Shown piece after piece: positions 35,179 through 44,169 of a DNA stretch of 64,000 bases. The notes under the pieces were generated by a model. The model was not told the origin of the DNA and made no database searches. It saw nothing but the letters and a program-made list of their open reading frames with translations. The position numbers and the translations under genes are program-made. Origin of the DNA: Caryophanales bacterium UBA2289 (lineage in GTDB: Bacteria; Bacillota_I; Bacilli_A; Izemoplasmatales; Hujiaoplasmataceae); NCBI GenBank assembly GCA_002345505.1, contig DDWJ01000001.1:117104-181103 (forward strand), written 5' to 3'. Position 1 is the stretch's first letter. Each line of letters begins with the position of its first letter.

Positions 35179-35242
35179 GATTTTCTATCCTTTTCTTTAA
35201 TATTCAACTAACCTCATAATTACATCAATATATCAACATTAT

Positions 35243-35271
35243 ATAAAAAGAACGTCTATATAAACGTTCTT
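35243..35271 (-). terminator. Terminator of the Panacea toxin-antitoxin unit
   Basis: AAGAACGT/ACGTTCTT stem (35248-35255 with 35264-35271), with a short T run on the minus strand. Confidence 0.75.
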
Positions 35272-35282
35272 AATTAATATAT

Positions 35283-36308
35283 CTAAATATTTAAAAACTC
35301 TGCTTTATCATAACTCATTGGACTTTTATCTTTTGTCTTAATATATGCCATTTCATTATGCATCTCTTCAACAATCGCTGCTGTGCTATACTTTTTAAAT
35401 TTAAATGCTATAACTTCTAAAGTCTCAATTTCCTCATTTGATAAAACTGCATTTGTCAAAGTTTTACTACCTACGAACTTATCAACTAGATTATCACCAA
35501 CCATAACCGTTTCTTTCTTCACATCATCAAGCAAGATAATTTTATCATAAGCTTTAGGTAAAGCTCCCATTTTCTCTTTAAAATAACATAATCCACTAAT
35601 TCCATGACCAGTTTTCTTGTAATGATAAAAATCACTATACCATAATAATTTCATTAGTTTCACTAAAAATAAATCTTTCACTATAGTACCAAAGTAATTA
35701 ACTAATTCTGTTACTTTTTTCAAATTAAGATTCGTGTTACCTGTAAATACCGGATCATAGTCGCCCTCATACTCAGCTAATATAGACAACTCTAAATAAT
35801 GATTATCATACTCTGATATTATTTTGTTTGTTTTCTTGAAAATCTTCCTAAAACTATCCTTTGATAATGAATCTTTATTAGCCTTTAATGATTCAACAAA
35901 CAATAATGGATTGTCTGCCAAACTCTTAAGCAAGTTATCATAAGCTTTATCCTGAACTTGATGATTTTCATATCTTGTCACAGTCTTTTCGCCTAAGCCT
36001 AAAATAATTGCTAAACTTTTTTGACTACAACCAAACTTTTCTCTTATACTAATTATTTCCTTAGAAGTTAATAATCCTGTTTTTTTCCGATAAGCATCTT
36101 TCATACTTATATCATTTTCACTAATCATCTCTTCTGTAGAATAATACTCATCTGTATTCTTACAATAAAGAACTTGCTCCTCGTAATCAACTTCTTCATC
36201 TTTAAAAATCGTTTTTTGATTTCTTTTTACTAATTCTTTATCGTGTTCTTCCATGCACAAAAAACATAGATTATTGTCTTTTTCTCTGTCTCTTTCTCTC
36301 TTTTCCAT
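35283..36308 (-). CDS. Antitoxin with MqsA-like zinc finger, XRE HTH and Panacea (DUF4065) domain
   Basis: Protein of 341 residues. An N-terminal zinc-finger-like part (LCFLCMEEHD, then VLYCKNTDEYYS, about 14-55) resembles MqsA/YgiT, although the second CxxC is reduced to one Cys. An XRE helix-turn-helix follows (LTSKEIISIREKFGCSQKSL, about 80-130). The C-terminal half has LVKLMKLLWYSDFYHYKKTG, the Panacea/DUF4065 signature known from the broad PanA antitoxin family. It directly follows a split MqsR-like toxin frame and should neutralise it and repress the operon through the palindrome at 36783-36798. Confidence 0.82.
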   Translation of the reverse strand: MEKRERDREKDNNLCFLCMEEHDKELVKRNQKTIFKDEEVDYEEQVLYCKNTDEYYSTEEMISENDISMKDAYRKKTGLLTSKEIISIREKFGCSQKSLAIILGLGEKTVTRYENHQVQDKAYDNLLKSLADNPLLFVESLKANKDSLSKDSFRKIFKKTNKIISEYDNHYLELSILAEYEGDYDPVFTGNTNLNLKKVTELVNYFGTIVKDLFLVKLMKLLWYSDFYHYKKTGHGISGLCYFKEKMGALPKAYDKIILLDDVKKETVMVGDNLVDKFVGSKTLTNAVLSNEEIETLEVIAFKFKKYSTAAIVEEMHNEMAYIKTKDKSPMSYDKAEFLNI

Positions 36309-36320
36309 TTTTCTCCCTCT

Positions 36321-36746
36321 TTACCTTAAATATGGAAAACAACTATCATCAATCAATTTATCGGAGTAATGAAATGACATAACATAAATATATGCACCAG
36401 TTTGACTAATCAACTCAACTCTAATTTTTATATACACGTACTCATCGTACTTTTTAGCAAACACATAAAAATCTGATCTATTTTTAAATCTTGTATCCTT
36501 AAGTGAATGCATGTAATTCTTAACAGTTAATGAAGCAATTTCCTTTTTTTACACATCAACCGGATTTTCATCTGGAAAAAGCTGAGAAACTGTATATTGA
36601 TTTGTATATCTTATGTTTCTATTCTTGTCTACTTCTCTTAATTCTTGGATTATAAATCGTGAGTGTTTATCTTCAATAGCATATTTTGATCTAACAAGAT
36701 AAGTCTCTACTTCATCCTTAGTATATACTAGTTGTTGTTCGGACAA
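36321..36746 (-). pseudogene. MqsR-like toxin gene split by an in-frame TAA
   Basis: Two small frames on the minus strand are in the same reading frame. The first ends NPVDV at a TAA (36549-36551). The second resumes at once with KKEIASLTVKNYMHSLKD and continues with EYVYIKIRVEL and YIYVMSFHYSDK, which match the beta-sheet core of MqsR/RelE-like mRNA interferases. Read through, the product is about 140 residues, a normal toxin size. The likely start is TTG at 36746, with GAGGTGG 6 bases upstream. The stop suggests an inactivated toxin, although reinitiation at ATG 36512 or a base-calling error is possible. Confidence 0.65.
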
Positions 36747-36809
36747 ATTATACCACCTCAAAATCTCCTTGTCAATTATTTTGGTATCATATGATACCGT
36801 TATATTATA
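36747..36809 (-). promoter_or_regulatory. Panacea TA promoter region with palindromic operator
   Basis: The perfect palindrome GGTATCATATGATACC (36783-36798) lies just downstream of a -10 TATAAT (36804-36809, with TATACA 17 bases upstream at 36827-36832). A second, full-consensus promoter TTGACA (36770-36775), 17 bases, TATAAT (36747-36752) ends one base before the proposed toxin start. Its transcript would skip the toxin start and feed the antitoxin. Confidence 0.7.
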
Positions 36810-36843
36810 TCACTAAAAAAATATAATGTATACCTATTATTAA

Positions 36844-36870
36844 AAAAATCACTCTTTTAAAGTGATTTTT
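36844..36870 (-). terminator. Terminator of the methyltransferase gene
   Basis: AAAAATCACT/AGTGATTTTT stem with T residues on the minus strand, just after the methyltransferase stop. Confidence 0.85.
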
Positions 36871-36874
36871 GTCT

Positions 36875-37672
36875 CTATTTTCTTACCTTAGCCTTAATAC
36901 TATAAGACATCGGTAACTTATTTCTAAACTCTGGATACTGATATAAGCTCCTACCAACATGGGTCATTCCACCATTATCCCAAAATAATGTGTCAAACTC
37001 ATGTAAATACTCAATCTCTAATCCAGCCTCTATAAGCGCATTAACAATATCGCTTAAACTATGATTCCACCAATAGTTCTCCGCATGTTTAACCCCAGCC
37101 GCATAACCACCAATTTCATATCCAAGATCAACCTTAGCATTAAAATAATCATACTTTAATACAAACTCCCTTTTTTCCGCAATCAACCTATCATCAAAGA
37201 TATGTAAAATCGGATGCGAGTCATAAACATAAAAGAACCCGTCATCTTTTAATAAACCCCTTACAACCTTAGCCCACTTCTTTAAATCTGGTAACCATCC
37301 TAATACTCCTTCAGAGGTAAAGACGATATCGTATAAATCATTATGCTTTTCCCCAAATTCTAAAACGTCAGATTCTATAAACTCCATCTTCTCCATTTTA
37401 AAATCTTCTTTTAATTTATTAGCATAAAAGATATTCTCATCAGATAAATCAACACCTACTGCTTTACTTAGACCCATTCTCGCTAAAGAAATAGTGTCTT
37501 GACCAATATTGCATTGTAAATGAATCAGACTTTTAAATCTGATATTTCCTAATTCTTTAACAATATTATCATTAAGTAAAGTTTTGTTTTCTTCTAACTG
37601 TTTTTTAAAGTTAAAGTAATGTTCTTTTGATAACAAATTCCAAGCTTCTTTATTCTTATTGATCTCATTCAT
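36875..37672 (-). CDS. Class I SAM-dependent methyltransferase
   Basis: Protein of about 265 residues. SLIHLQCNIGQDTISLARMGL is motif I with a slightly unusual QCNIGQD loop. AVGVDLSDENIFYA is motif II, YDIVFTSEGVLGWL the motif IV region. The C-terminal WWNHSLSDIVNALIEAGLEIEYLHEF is common in small-molecule methyltransferases of this type. The ATG at 37672 is preferred (AGGTGA 5 bases upstream) over a GTG three codons earlier. It is a single-gene unit with unknown substrate. Confidence 0.86.
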   Translation of the reverse strand: MNEINKNKEAWNLLSKEHYFNFKKQLEENKTLLNDNIVKELGNIRFKSLIHLQCNIGQDTISLARMGLSKAVGVDLSDENIFYANKLKEDFKMEKMEFIESDVLEFGEKHNDLYDIVFTSEGVLGWLPDLKKWAKVVRGLLKDDGFFYVYDSHPILHIFDDRLIAEKREFVLKYDYFNAKVDLGYEIGGYAAGVKHAENYWWNHSLSDIVNALIEAGLEIEYLHEFDTLFWDNGGMTHVGRSLYQYPEFRNKLPMSYSIKAKVRK

Positions 37673-37826
37673 AACAATCACCTACCATAATTAATATACC
37701 ATAATAATTAGTCACTTAAAAATAAAAACTTTTAAAACTAACATAATCTTAACAATTAAAATCAAAAATTAGTTTGAACATAAAAATTTTTAGTACTTTA
37801 TTCGTGTAAAAACAAATTACTTGTGA

Positions 37827-37909
37827 TAAAATATTTTCAGGTGAAAGGAGAAAGATTTAAATTGTCCATCCAAAAAATACAAGACAAAATATTTAAATCT
37901 TACAACTAA
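37827..37909 (+). promoter_or_regulatory. Leader of the first amino-acid ABC operon
   Basis: A -10 TAAAAT at 37827-37832 precedes a strong GGTGAAAGGAG. That site serves a short frame, TTG at 37862 to TAA at 37909, with predicted peptide SIQKIQDKIFKSYN. The transporter ATG follows 6 bases later in the same frame and has no ribosome site of its own. An 11-bp inverted repeat AAGATTTAAAT/ATTTAAATCTT spans 37852-37901. The rest of 37673-37826 is AT-rich without a gene. Confidence 0.5.
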
Positions 37910-37915
37910 AAAAAC

Positions 37916-38767
37916 ATGAAAAAATTCATAATGGTCTTTTTTATATTATTTACAGTATTTACTGTCTCGGCTTGTTCAAGCACAACAACTACAACCGCTG
38001 ATACAAATAATCCAACTACAACATCATTACCGCCTTTAAGAGTTGGAATGGATCTTCGTTATCCACCGTTTGAAACTCTTAACCTCGATTCTGAGCCAGA
38101 AGGAATTAGTGTTGATATCGCTTTAGCCTTCGGAGAGTTTTTAGGTAGAGAAGTTGAAATCGTCAACACTAACTTCGCTTCTTTAATTCCTTCACTAAAC
38201 TCAGGTGAAATTGATATTATCATCGCATCGATGAGTATTACTGAAGAAAGAGAGCAAAGCGTTGATTTCTCTGATCCTTATTTCTTCTTTAAGATAATCT
38301 CTTTAGTTAATAAAGACTTCGCTGATGAAAACAACATCACAGAAGATTCAACTGTTGAAGATCTCTTAGCGATTAATAATGCAGTTTATAGCGGTATTGC
38401 ATCACAAGTATCTGCAACAATCCCAGAATCTTACGGTAAAGAAGTTATTATTTCAACTAATCTTGGAACCGCTGTTGAATCAGTTGTTCAAGGAACAGCT
38501 GATATCTTACTAATGAGTGCTAATCCTGTAGTTGACGGAAACAGAGCTAATCCAAATACAACAATTGTTGTTTGGGACTCATTCGTTTCAAGTCCAATTG
38601 GCATGGCTGTTCAACAAGGCAATACCGAACTTCTCAATCAAGCAAATGCTTTTATAGCTACTTTCAGTCAAACTGGTGGTTTATATGAAGTTTTAGCTGA
38701 TAAGTGGGACGCAGAAATCATTGAAGGGTTAGGTAGATATGGTCTCGAATTCTTTATCACTGAATAA
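37916..38767 (+). CDS. Amino-acid ABC transporter substrate-binding lipoprotein
   Basis: Family-3 solute-binding lipoprotein of 283 residues. MKKFIMVFFILFTVFTVSAC is the signal with Cys20, followed by a Thr-rich linker. The binding domain has LRVGMDLRYPPFETL, GISVDIALAFGEFLGREVEIV, IIIASMSITEEREQSVDFSDPY, all typical of polar amino-acid binding proteins. The start lacks a ribosome site and probably depends on the short upstream frame. It overlaps the permease gene by 29 bases. The amino acid bound is not clear. Confidence 0.9.
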   Translation: MKKFIMVFFILFTVFTVSACSSTTTTTADTNNPTTTSLPPLRVGMDLRYPPFETLNLDSEPEGISVDIALAFGEFLGREVEIVNTNFASLIPSLNSGEIDIIIASMSITEEREQSVDFSDPYFFFKIISLVNKDFADENNITEDSTVEDLLAINNAVYSGIASQVSATIPESYGKEVIISTNLGTAVESVVQGTADILLMSANPVVDGNRANPNTTIVVWDSFVSSPIGMAVQQGNTELLNQANAFIATFSQTGGLYEVLADKWDAEIIEGLGRYGLEFFITE

Positions 38768-39497
38768 ACTAAAAACAATAATTTCATACATAGCGGCGAT
38801 TATGACAGTAATCGCCTTTATGGTGTTTGTTGCTTTAAGACAAACAGATGATTTTTCCTTCGAACCATTTTTTCCTTATCGAAATGTAATTCTAAACGGA
38901 ATCAAGAACACCATCTTCGTTTCAATAATTTCGCTTTTAGGAAGTATGGTTCTAGGTTTTATTCTTTATCTATTACAAAAATCAAAAATCAAATACTTTA
39001 ATGCTCTTATTGATGTCTTCACAGAAATCATCTATGGAACCCCACTACTAGTATTAATTATCGTGACCGCATTTTTAATCGGTCCGGCATTTAACTCTTA
39101 CAACCGAAATCTATTTGGTGTACTAGCACTTATCATCTATATGTCTCCATATATGAAAAATGTCTATAAAGCGGCATTTTCCTCAATCTCACATGATCAA
39201 TATTTAGCAATGGATTTATTCGGTTTTACCCCATTCCAACGTTACTTCTACATCATCATCCCTCAAGTTATTAGAATCTTAATGCCACCGCTAATGAATA
39301 ACTTTTCACTCATTATTAAAGGTAGTGCACTATTAAATCTCTTGAGTTATCCTGAACTATTCTTTACTATTGATGTTGCCCAATCAAGGAACTTCGCTTA
39401 TGTAGAAGGATATATTTTAATGTGGGGCTTATATCTATTGATAACCATTCCACTTTCACAATTTACAAAATATATTGAAAGGAAGTTATCATTATGA
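38739..39497 (+). CDS. Amino-acid ABC transporter permease
   Basis: Membrane protein of 252 residues of the HisMQ type. About five TM segments are seen. The cytoplasmic EAA-like loop around SSISHDQYLAMDLFGFTPFQRYFYIIIPQ contacts the ATPase. It overlaps the binding-protein gene by 29 bases and the ATPase gene by 4 bases. The N-terminal 45 residues before ILNGIKNTIFVSIISLLG are longer than usual. Confidence 0.9.
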   Translation: MVSNSLSLNKLKTIISYIAAIMTVIAFMVFVALRQTDDFSFEPFFPYRNVILNGIKNTIFVSIISLLGSMVLGFILYLLQKSKIKYFNALIDVFTEIIYGTPLLVLIIVTAFLIGPAFNSYNRNLFGVLALIIYMSPYMKNVYKAAFSSISHDQYLAMDLFGFTPFQRYFYIIIPQVIRILMPPLMNNFSLIIKGSALLNLLSYPELFFTIDVAQSRNFAYVEGYILMWGLYLLITIPLSQFTKYIERKLSL

Positions 39498-40198
39498 AAC
39501 TAGAGATTCAAAATATTAATCATAATTATGACGTTGAAGTATTAAAAGATTTAAACTTTATGCTTGATAATCATAACTCAATCGCAATTATCGGTGTTTC
39601 CGGAAGCGGGAAATCAACTCTCTTAAGACTTATGTCAGGACTTGAAAAACCGACCTCAGGCACAATTAAAATTAATGATTTAGCCGTTGATAATCCTGAA
39701 TATAAAAAACATGTTGGTTTTGTCTTCCAACAACATAATCTTTTTCCCCATCTTACATTAAAAAGAAACATTACTTTAATCTTAGAAAAAACAAGAAGTA
39801 AAACCAAACAAGAAGCTGATGAGATAGCGATGAAATATCTTAAACTTCTTCACCTAGAAGACCAAGTTAATAAACTGCCGAAGAATGTCTCCGGCGGTCA
39901 AGCACAAAGAGCTTCTATCGCTAGAGCTTTATCAGGTAATCCTGAGATTATATTCTTAGATGAACCAACTGCTTCACTAGACCCAATCCTTACTCATGAA
40001 GTCTTAACTGCAGTTGAAGAGTTAAAAGGATTAGGAAAATCATTTATCTTTGTTACTCATGTCTTAAGTTTTGTGAAAGACTTCGCCGATTATGTAATCT
40101 ATATGCATGAAGGAAAAATTCATGAATGCGGGACTCCTGATATCTTAGATGACCCAAAAACAAATGAACTAAATGAATTCATGAAAAAAGTGAGATAA
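39494..40198 (+). CDS. Amino-acid ABC transporter ATP-binding protein
   Basis: ATPase of 234 residues. Walker A GVSGSGKSTLLR, Q-loop VFQQHNLF, signature VSGGQAQRASIARAL, Walker B IIFLDEPTASLDP and the H-loop FVTHVLSF are all present. It completes the binding protein/permease/ATPase set of this operon. The terminator stem overlaps its last codons. Confidence 0.94.
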   Translation: MKLEIQNINHNYDVEVLKDLNFMLDNHNSIAIIGVSGSGKSTLLRLMSGLEKPTSGTIKINDLAVDNPEYKKHVGFVFQQHNLFPHLTLKRNITLILEKTRSKTKQEADEIAMKYLKLLHLEDQVNKLPKNVSGGQAQRASIARALSGNPEIIFLDEPTASLDPILTHEVLTAVEELKGLGKSFIFVTHVLSFVKDFADYVIYMHEGKIHECGTPDILDDPKTNELNEFMKKVR

Positions 40199-40217
40199 TT
40201 GAAATCTCACTTTTTTT
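40187..40217 (+). terminator. Terminator of the first amino-acid ABC operon
   Basis: AAAGTGAGAT/ATCTCACTTT stem (40187-40196 with 40204-40213) followed by T residues. It overlaps the end of the ATPase gene. Confidence 0.88.
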
Positions 40218-40644
40218 AATATCTATTAAGCATTTCTTCTATCACGGATTCTTTTTTCTTACTACTCCAATTTATTGAAGTCATATTTCTGACAACACCG
40301 TTTTTACGTTCAATAAGCTTTTTCATTTGTTTTAAGGTTTGGTTACCACCAAGCCAAGAAACTGGAAATTGATGAGTAACAAATAAATCAATGGTTTTAC
40401 CGCTTAAGTCTTCTAACTCAGTTAAATAAGTTTTCATGACCTTACAGATCATAAACCCGTGGACTGGACATGCAAAAATAACTTCTTCATAGTCTTTTAC
40501 ATTAGGTCTTTCAACTAATTCTACAACCTTTTGATTTGGATCATCGGAACTAGCCTTTACTCTTAAAATGTCAAAATCTTTAAACCTTTTAACAACACTT
40601 TCTGTATTACCCGTCTTACTATAAAAAACTATCGCTCTTTTCAT
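40216..40644 (-). CDS. Flavodoxin-like protein
   Basis: Protein of 142 residues. IVFYSKTGNTESVVKRF is the FMN phosphate-binding loop (SxTGNT). EVIFACPVHGFMICKVMKTYL corresponds to the isoalloxazine-binding region, and LFVTHQFPVSWLGGNQTLKQM to the third loop. It is probably an electron carrier or NAD(P)H-dependent FMN protein. It may supply electrons to the radical SAM enzyme encoded nearby, which is only inferred from proximity. Confidence 0.85.
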   Translation of the reverse strand: MKRAIVFYSKTGNTESVVKRFKDFDILRVKASSDDPNQKVVELVERPNVKDYEEVIFACPVHGFMICKVMKTYLTELEDLSGKTIDLFVTHQFPVSWLGGNQTLKQMKKLIERKNGVVRNMTSINWSSKKKESVIEEMLNRY

Positions 40645-40732
40645 CTTTTACTCCCTTAAAATTTATTAGTTAAATTCCAAATCTAATTTTAAAACTTTAT
40701 ATCTAAATAAACAATACATCTTCTAAAAATCA

Positions 40733-41833
40733 TTACTTTATATATTCTAGATTAATATCAAGCCACAATGCATCTTCATCAATAGTCTTAATAAAAACTT
40801 TATTTGCATCTTCTAAAAATTTGTTTTGATGGAACTTAAATATTATCTTATCTTCACTCTTACCAAAGATTTCAATCTTACCTCGTTTATGAGACATGAT
40901 AAATCTAAATGCTTTTGATATACCGTTTAATCTTTCTCTTGTCTTATCTACTAAATCAATGCCTCTTGAAAGCGGCACTTGAAAATGAACTCCACCTCTA
41001 ACCGGGCGGCATTGAAACAAATAATATGGCTCGACACCGGCATTAACCAATCCGTTAAATAAATTAGCCAACACTTCTTCATCATCATTAACACCCTTTA
41101 AAAGCACTGCTTGATTTCTAATTACTAACCCTTGGTTTTTCAAAGCTCTGATTGCTTTTCTTGACTTCTCGGTTATCTCTTTAGCATGGTTAAAATGCGT
41201 AACAATAATTATCTCTTTCTTCTTACTATATCTATTAAGTATATCAAGTAACTCAAAATCATCATAAATTCTATCAGGCTTTACTACAATGCTTCTAGTC
41301 CCAAACCTAATGAAATCTAAATGATCTAATTCACATAACTCTTTTAAGTATCCTTCAATTAAATCATTACTCATGGTGAAAGCATCACCACCGGTAATTA
41401 AAACATTATTAATTTCTTCATGGTTTCTAATATATTCAACTGCTTCATTCTTTCTTTCCAAGATTTCTTCACTTGTATAACCAACCATTCTTTTTCTAAA
41501 ACAATGCCTACAGTACATAAAACAATTATTTGTACAAAGCACTAAAGCCGTTTGTTTATACTTGTGTTGCAAACCCGGCATTTTCGTATTGCTCTTCTCA
41601 CCGCTTGTGTCTTCTTCACCCAATAGATTACCTTCTAAAACACTTGGAATTGCGAGCATTCTTATTGGATCATTTGTTTTTTTAAAGTCAATTAAATCAT
41701 AGTAATACTCAGGTATCCGCATCGGATGCCTTTTAATTATTTCTTGTAGCTTTCTTTTTTCTTCATCAGTGTAATTAACTCTTTCAAAAATCTCACCCAA
41801 CTGAGTAATTACTTTCTCTTTCATCTCCTTCAC
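40733..41833 (-). CDS. kamA: KamA-family radical SAM aminomutase
   Basis: Radical SAM enzyme of 366 residues related to lysine 2,3-aminomutase. ALVLCTNNCFMYCRHCFRKR carries the CxxxCxxC cluster, and NVLITGGDAFTMSND matches the family GGDP region. A KamA enzyme also needs PLP; the C-terminal FQVPLSRGIDLVDKTRERLNG region should contain that site. It is shorter than clostridial KamA (about 416) and may act on another amino acid or resemble EpmB. The start is uncertain (GTG 41833 or ATG 41824). Confidence 0.85.
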   Translation of the reverse strand: MKEMKEKVITQLGEIFERVNYTDEEKRKLQEIIKRHPMRIPEYYYDLIDFKKTNDPIRMLAIPSVLEGNLLGEEDTSGEKSNTKMPGLQHKYKQTALVLCTNNCFMYCRHCFRKRMVGYTSEEILERKNEAVEYIRNHEEINNVLITGGDAFTMSNDLIEGYLKELCELDHLDFIRFGTRSIVVKPDRIYDDFELLDILNRYSKKKEIIIVTHFNHAKEITEKSRKAIRALKNQGLVIRNQAVLLKGVNDDEEVLANLFNGLVNAGVEPYYLFQCRPVRGGVHFQVPLSRGIDLVDKTRERLNGISKAFRFIMSHKRGKIEIFGKSEDKIIFKFHQNKFLEDANKVFIKTIDEDALWLDINLEYIK

Positions 41834-41860
41834 ACCCTTTATATATTTTATTACAATTTT

Positions 41861-41889
41861 ATTTTACACTATCTTTTAAATTTTGACAA
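41861..41889 (-). promoter_or_regulatory. Promoter of kamA
   Basis: On the minus strand TTGTCA (41884-41889), 17 bases, TAAAAT (41861-41866). Confidence 0.7.
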
Positions 41890-41893
41890 ACCA

Positions 41894-41930
41894 ACAAAAA
41901 AGTGGAAGACTTGTTATCTTCCACTTAACC
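41894..41930 (-). terminator. Terminator of the HPrK-like gene
   Basis: AAGTGGAAGA/TCTTCCACTT stem (41900-41909 with 41917-41926) followed by six T residues on the minus strand. Confidence 0.88.
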
Positions 41931-41969
41931 AAGATATATTAAAAATGTTATCTGTTAGTTATACTTACT

Positions 41970-42848
41970 TCAACTAACTGTTTCATCTTCAAATTCACCT
42001 TTTAGATACTTCTCAAGGTATTCAACACTATCATAATTCTTTGTCGCATAAAATCTAATTATATCAACTTCATCAACAATCTTAGTAATAATACTCACAA
42101 TATTATCAATAGTTTCCGCATGACCAATATTAATCGTATTTCTAAATATTAATTCTACCTTTGTTTTACTATCTAAGTGTTCAATAAATGGAGCTCTTTC
42201 TTTCTCTAAAAAAGCAATCATTCTAATTCTTCTGGTTATATTTCTACTTAAACTATCTTTACCGCTAAATGGACTTCCAGTCACAAATAACATTCCGCTC
42301 TTAACAAAAACTAAAGGTTTATCATCATTGATGAGCTGTACTCGGTCTTTAAAATAAAAGCGCCACATTGTCGATTGAGTTGATTTACCGACAGTTGATC
42401 TCCCCGCAAAAAGAATAGCTTCATCATCAAAACTAACTGCACTTGCATGAAGTGGCAAATATCCCTCCATCAAGGCAATTTCCATAAAGATTACTCCGCT
42501 TAAAACATACTCTTGCATCGCTAAATCTTTTACACTTAACCGGTTTAACTTAATCTCACAAGTCTTTCTTAATTTATCAAAATATACCAACTGTGACAAC
42601 ACGCGTGTCCCTGGATGATAGACTTTAACAACCTCCAAAGTTTGACTTAAATAATAATCACGGTTATCAATCTTAGTTAAACCTTCGATGTCTACTTCTT
42701 CAATATCGTCAACTATCATACAATTGATTTTATATCTCGCTTCTTCGACTAAAACAATATATTGTTCTATATTGCCTTCGAAATAATCATCAAAATTATA
42801 AGTATATTCAATTACAATATCAGCTACTTTAATCTTAACTGTCTTCAA
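41970..42848 (-). CDS. HPr kinase/SerK-like P-loop protein
   Basis: Protein of 292 residues. After a 110-residue N-terminal region, PLHASAVSFDDEAILFAGRSTVGKSTQSTMW contains a Walker A loop of the HPr kinase/PEP carboxykinase-like type. LINDDKPLVFV is the Walker B-like acidic site, and FVTGSPFSGKDSLS a second loop. Such stand-alone HPrK homologues occur in peptide-modification clusters, often with PqqD proteins. The start is TTG with AAAGGA 10 bases upstream. It follows the MFS gene by 30 bases. The substrate is unknown. Confidence 0.78.
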   Translation of the reverse strand: MKTVKIKVADIVIEYTYNFDDYFEGNIEQYIVLVEEARYKINCMIVDDIEEVDIEGLTKIDNRDYYLSQTLEVVKVYHPGTRVLSQLVYFDKLRKTCEIKLNRLSVKDLAMQEYVLSGVIFMEIALMEGYLPLHASAVSFDDEAILFAGRSTVGKSTQSTMWRFYFKDRVQLINDDKPLVFVKSGMLFVTGSPFSGKDSLSRNITRRIRMIAFLEKERAPFIEHLDSKTKVELIFRNTINIGHAETIDNIVSIITKIVDEVDIIRFYATKNYDSVEYLEKYLKGEFEDETVS

Positions 42849-42878
42849 GTTAAATCATTCCTTTAAAATCTATTTTTT

Positions 42879-44105
42879 TTAACCATTTACCTCAAGCAAC
42901 TTTGAATCATTAATATGATTGTTCTTAAGTCTTGTAAATAATACTAAAGGTACAACCAATAACAAAGCTGTCACAAGATAAAGTTCACTAACTTTAAACC
43001 ACAGCGCTAGCACAACCATTAACCCACCAGATAATAACTGTCCAATCGCATCCAATTGACCAAAACTTGATAATACCGTTGCCTTAACTTTAGAAGGTGT
43101 GTTATTAACCAAGATTGCATTTAATAACGGATAAGTTCCACCTCTTGAAATTGAGAAGAAGATAAATCCTGAAAGCGCAAAATAAATATTCGGTAAATAA
43201 GCAAAACCAATTATGCCTAAAATCATCATCAAGGTAAAATTAAAAGCCCAGATATAAATATGATGACCCTTCTTTAAATACTTTTTCACAACATTTAACA
43301 TAATATAACTAAAGATCGCAATACTTGCATTAACGATCGCCAAAATCCAAATTGGTGCAAGATCAATAACACTTCTAAAGTCTAATCCATCTAAGATAAA
43401 CACTTCATAGGTTCTGTCAATTCCTTCACTATACAACCCATAAAATAACATGATAAAAAACATTATTCGTAAAACTCGGTGTTTCTTTATATGAGAAAAC
43501 CCATCAATTAATTGACCATAATAACGCTTATAAAAATGTCCCTTTTTAATAAATTCTCTTTCTCTAGTTTCCTTCATGAAGAAAATCAAGAAAACCCCTA
43601 ATAATAAGCTTAATCCACCTGCCACAAACAATGCAACTCTGATATCTTTTAATCCAATAACCGCTGCTAAAACAATCCCCAACACACTCGCTAATTGATA
43701 ACCTTGAGCAGCTTGAATCATCACCTTTTCAATATTCTCATTCTTTGTCTCATCACTTATCCAAGCGTCAAGCGCACCACTGATAAATGTATAACCGAAG
43801 CCCCAAATAAACTGAGCTAAAAAGATCAATAAGAAGATGACTGTCATTCCTTCAATAAACATTCCGATACTCATCACGAAAAGTCCAATAATAACACTTA
43901 ACTTCCTCGACTTTAAATCCGCCACAATACCCGTTGGCACCTCAAAGATAAAAATTGATATCTCCATCGCTGAACCAATTAAAATAAGTTCATATACTTT
44001 TAAATTCGCCACATCAATCCGGTATAACCCCGCAGCTGTAAAAAGCATATGAAAACTTAAACCCATAATAATTCGTGTTAAATAATAAATCGTTGTCTGT
44101 TTCAA
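42879..44105 (-). CDS. MFS transporter
   Basis: Major facilitator superfamily protein of 408 residues with twelve TM segments. EVPTGIVADLKSRKLSVIIG is the loop 2-3 motif (GxxADxxxRK). The sequence resembles drug or metabolite exporters of the MFS_1 type. The start is TTG, with GAGGAA about 6 bases upstream. It is co-directional with, and 30 bases from, the HPrK-like gene, so they probably share a transcript. Substrate unknown. Confidence 0.87.
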   Translation of the reverse strand: MKQTTIYYLTRIIMGLSFHMLFTAAGLYRIDVANLKVYELILIGSAMEISIFIFEVPTGIVADLKSRKLSVIIGLFVMSIGMFIEGMTVIFLLIFLAQFIWGFGYTFISGALDAWISDETKNENIEKVMIQAAQGYQLASVLGIVLAAVIGLKDIRVALFVAGGLSLLLGVFLIFFMKETREREFIKKGHFYKRYYGQLIDGFSHIKKHRVLRIMFFIMLFYGLYSEGIDRTYEVFILDGLDFRSVIDLAPIWILAIVNASIAIFSYIMLNVVKKYLKKGHHIYIWAFNFTLMMILGIIGFAYLPNIYFALSGFIFFSISRGGTYPLLNAILVNNTPSKVKATVLSSFGQLDAIGQLLSGGLMVVLALWFKVSELYLVTALLLVVPLVLFTRLKNNHINDSKLLEVNG

Positions 44106-44169
44106 GTGAATTTCCTCTTTATGTAAGATATCTATAAAAATTATAAACTTAAATTAATTAATTAACAAT

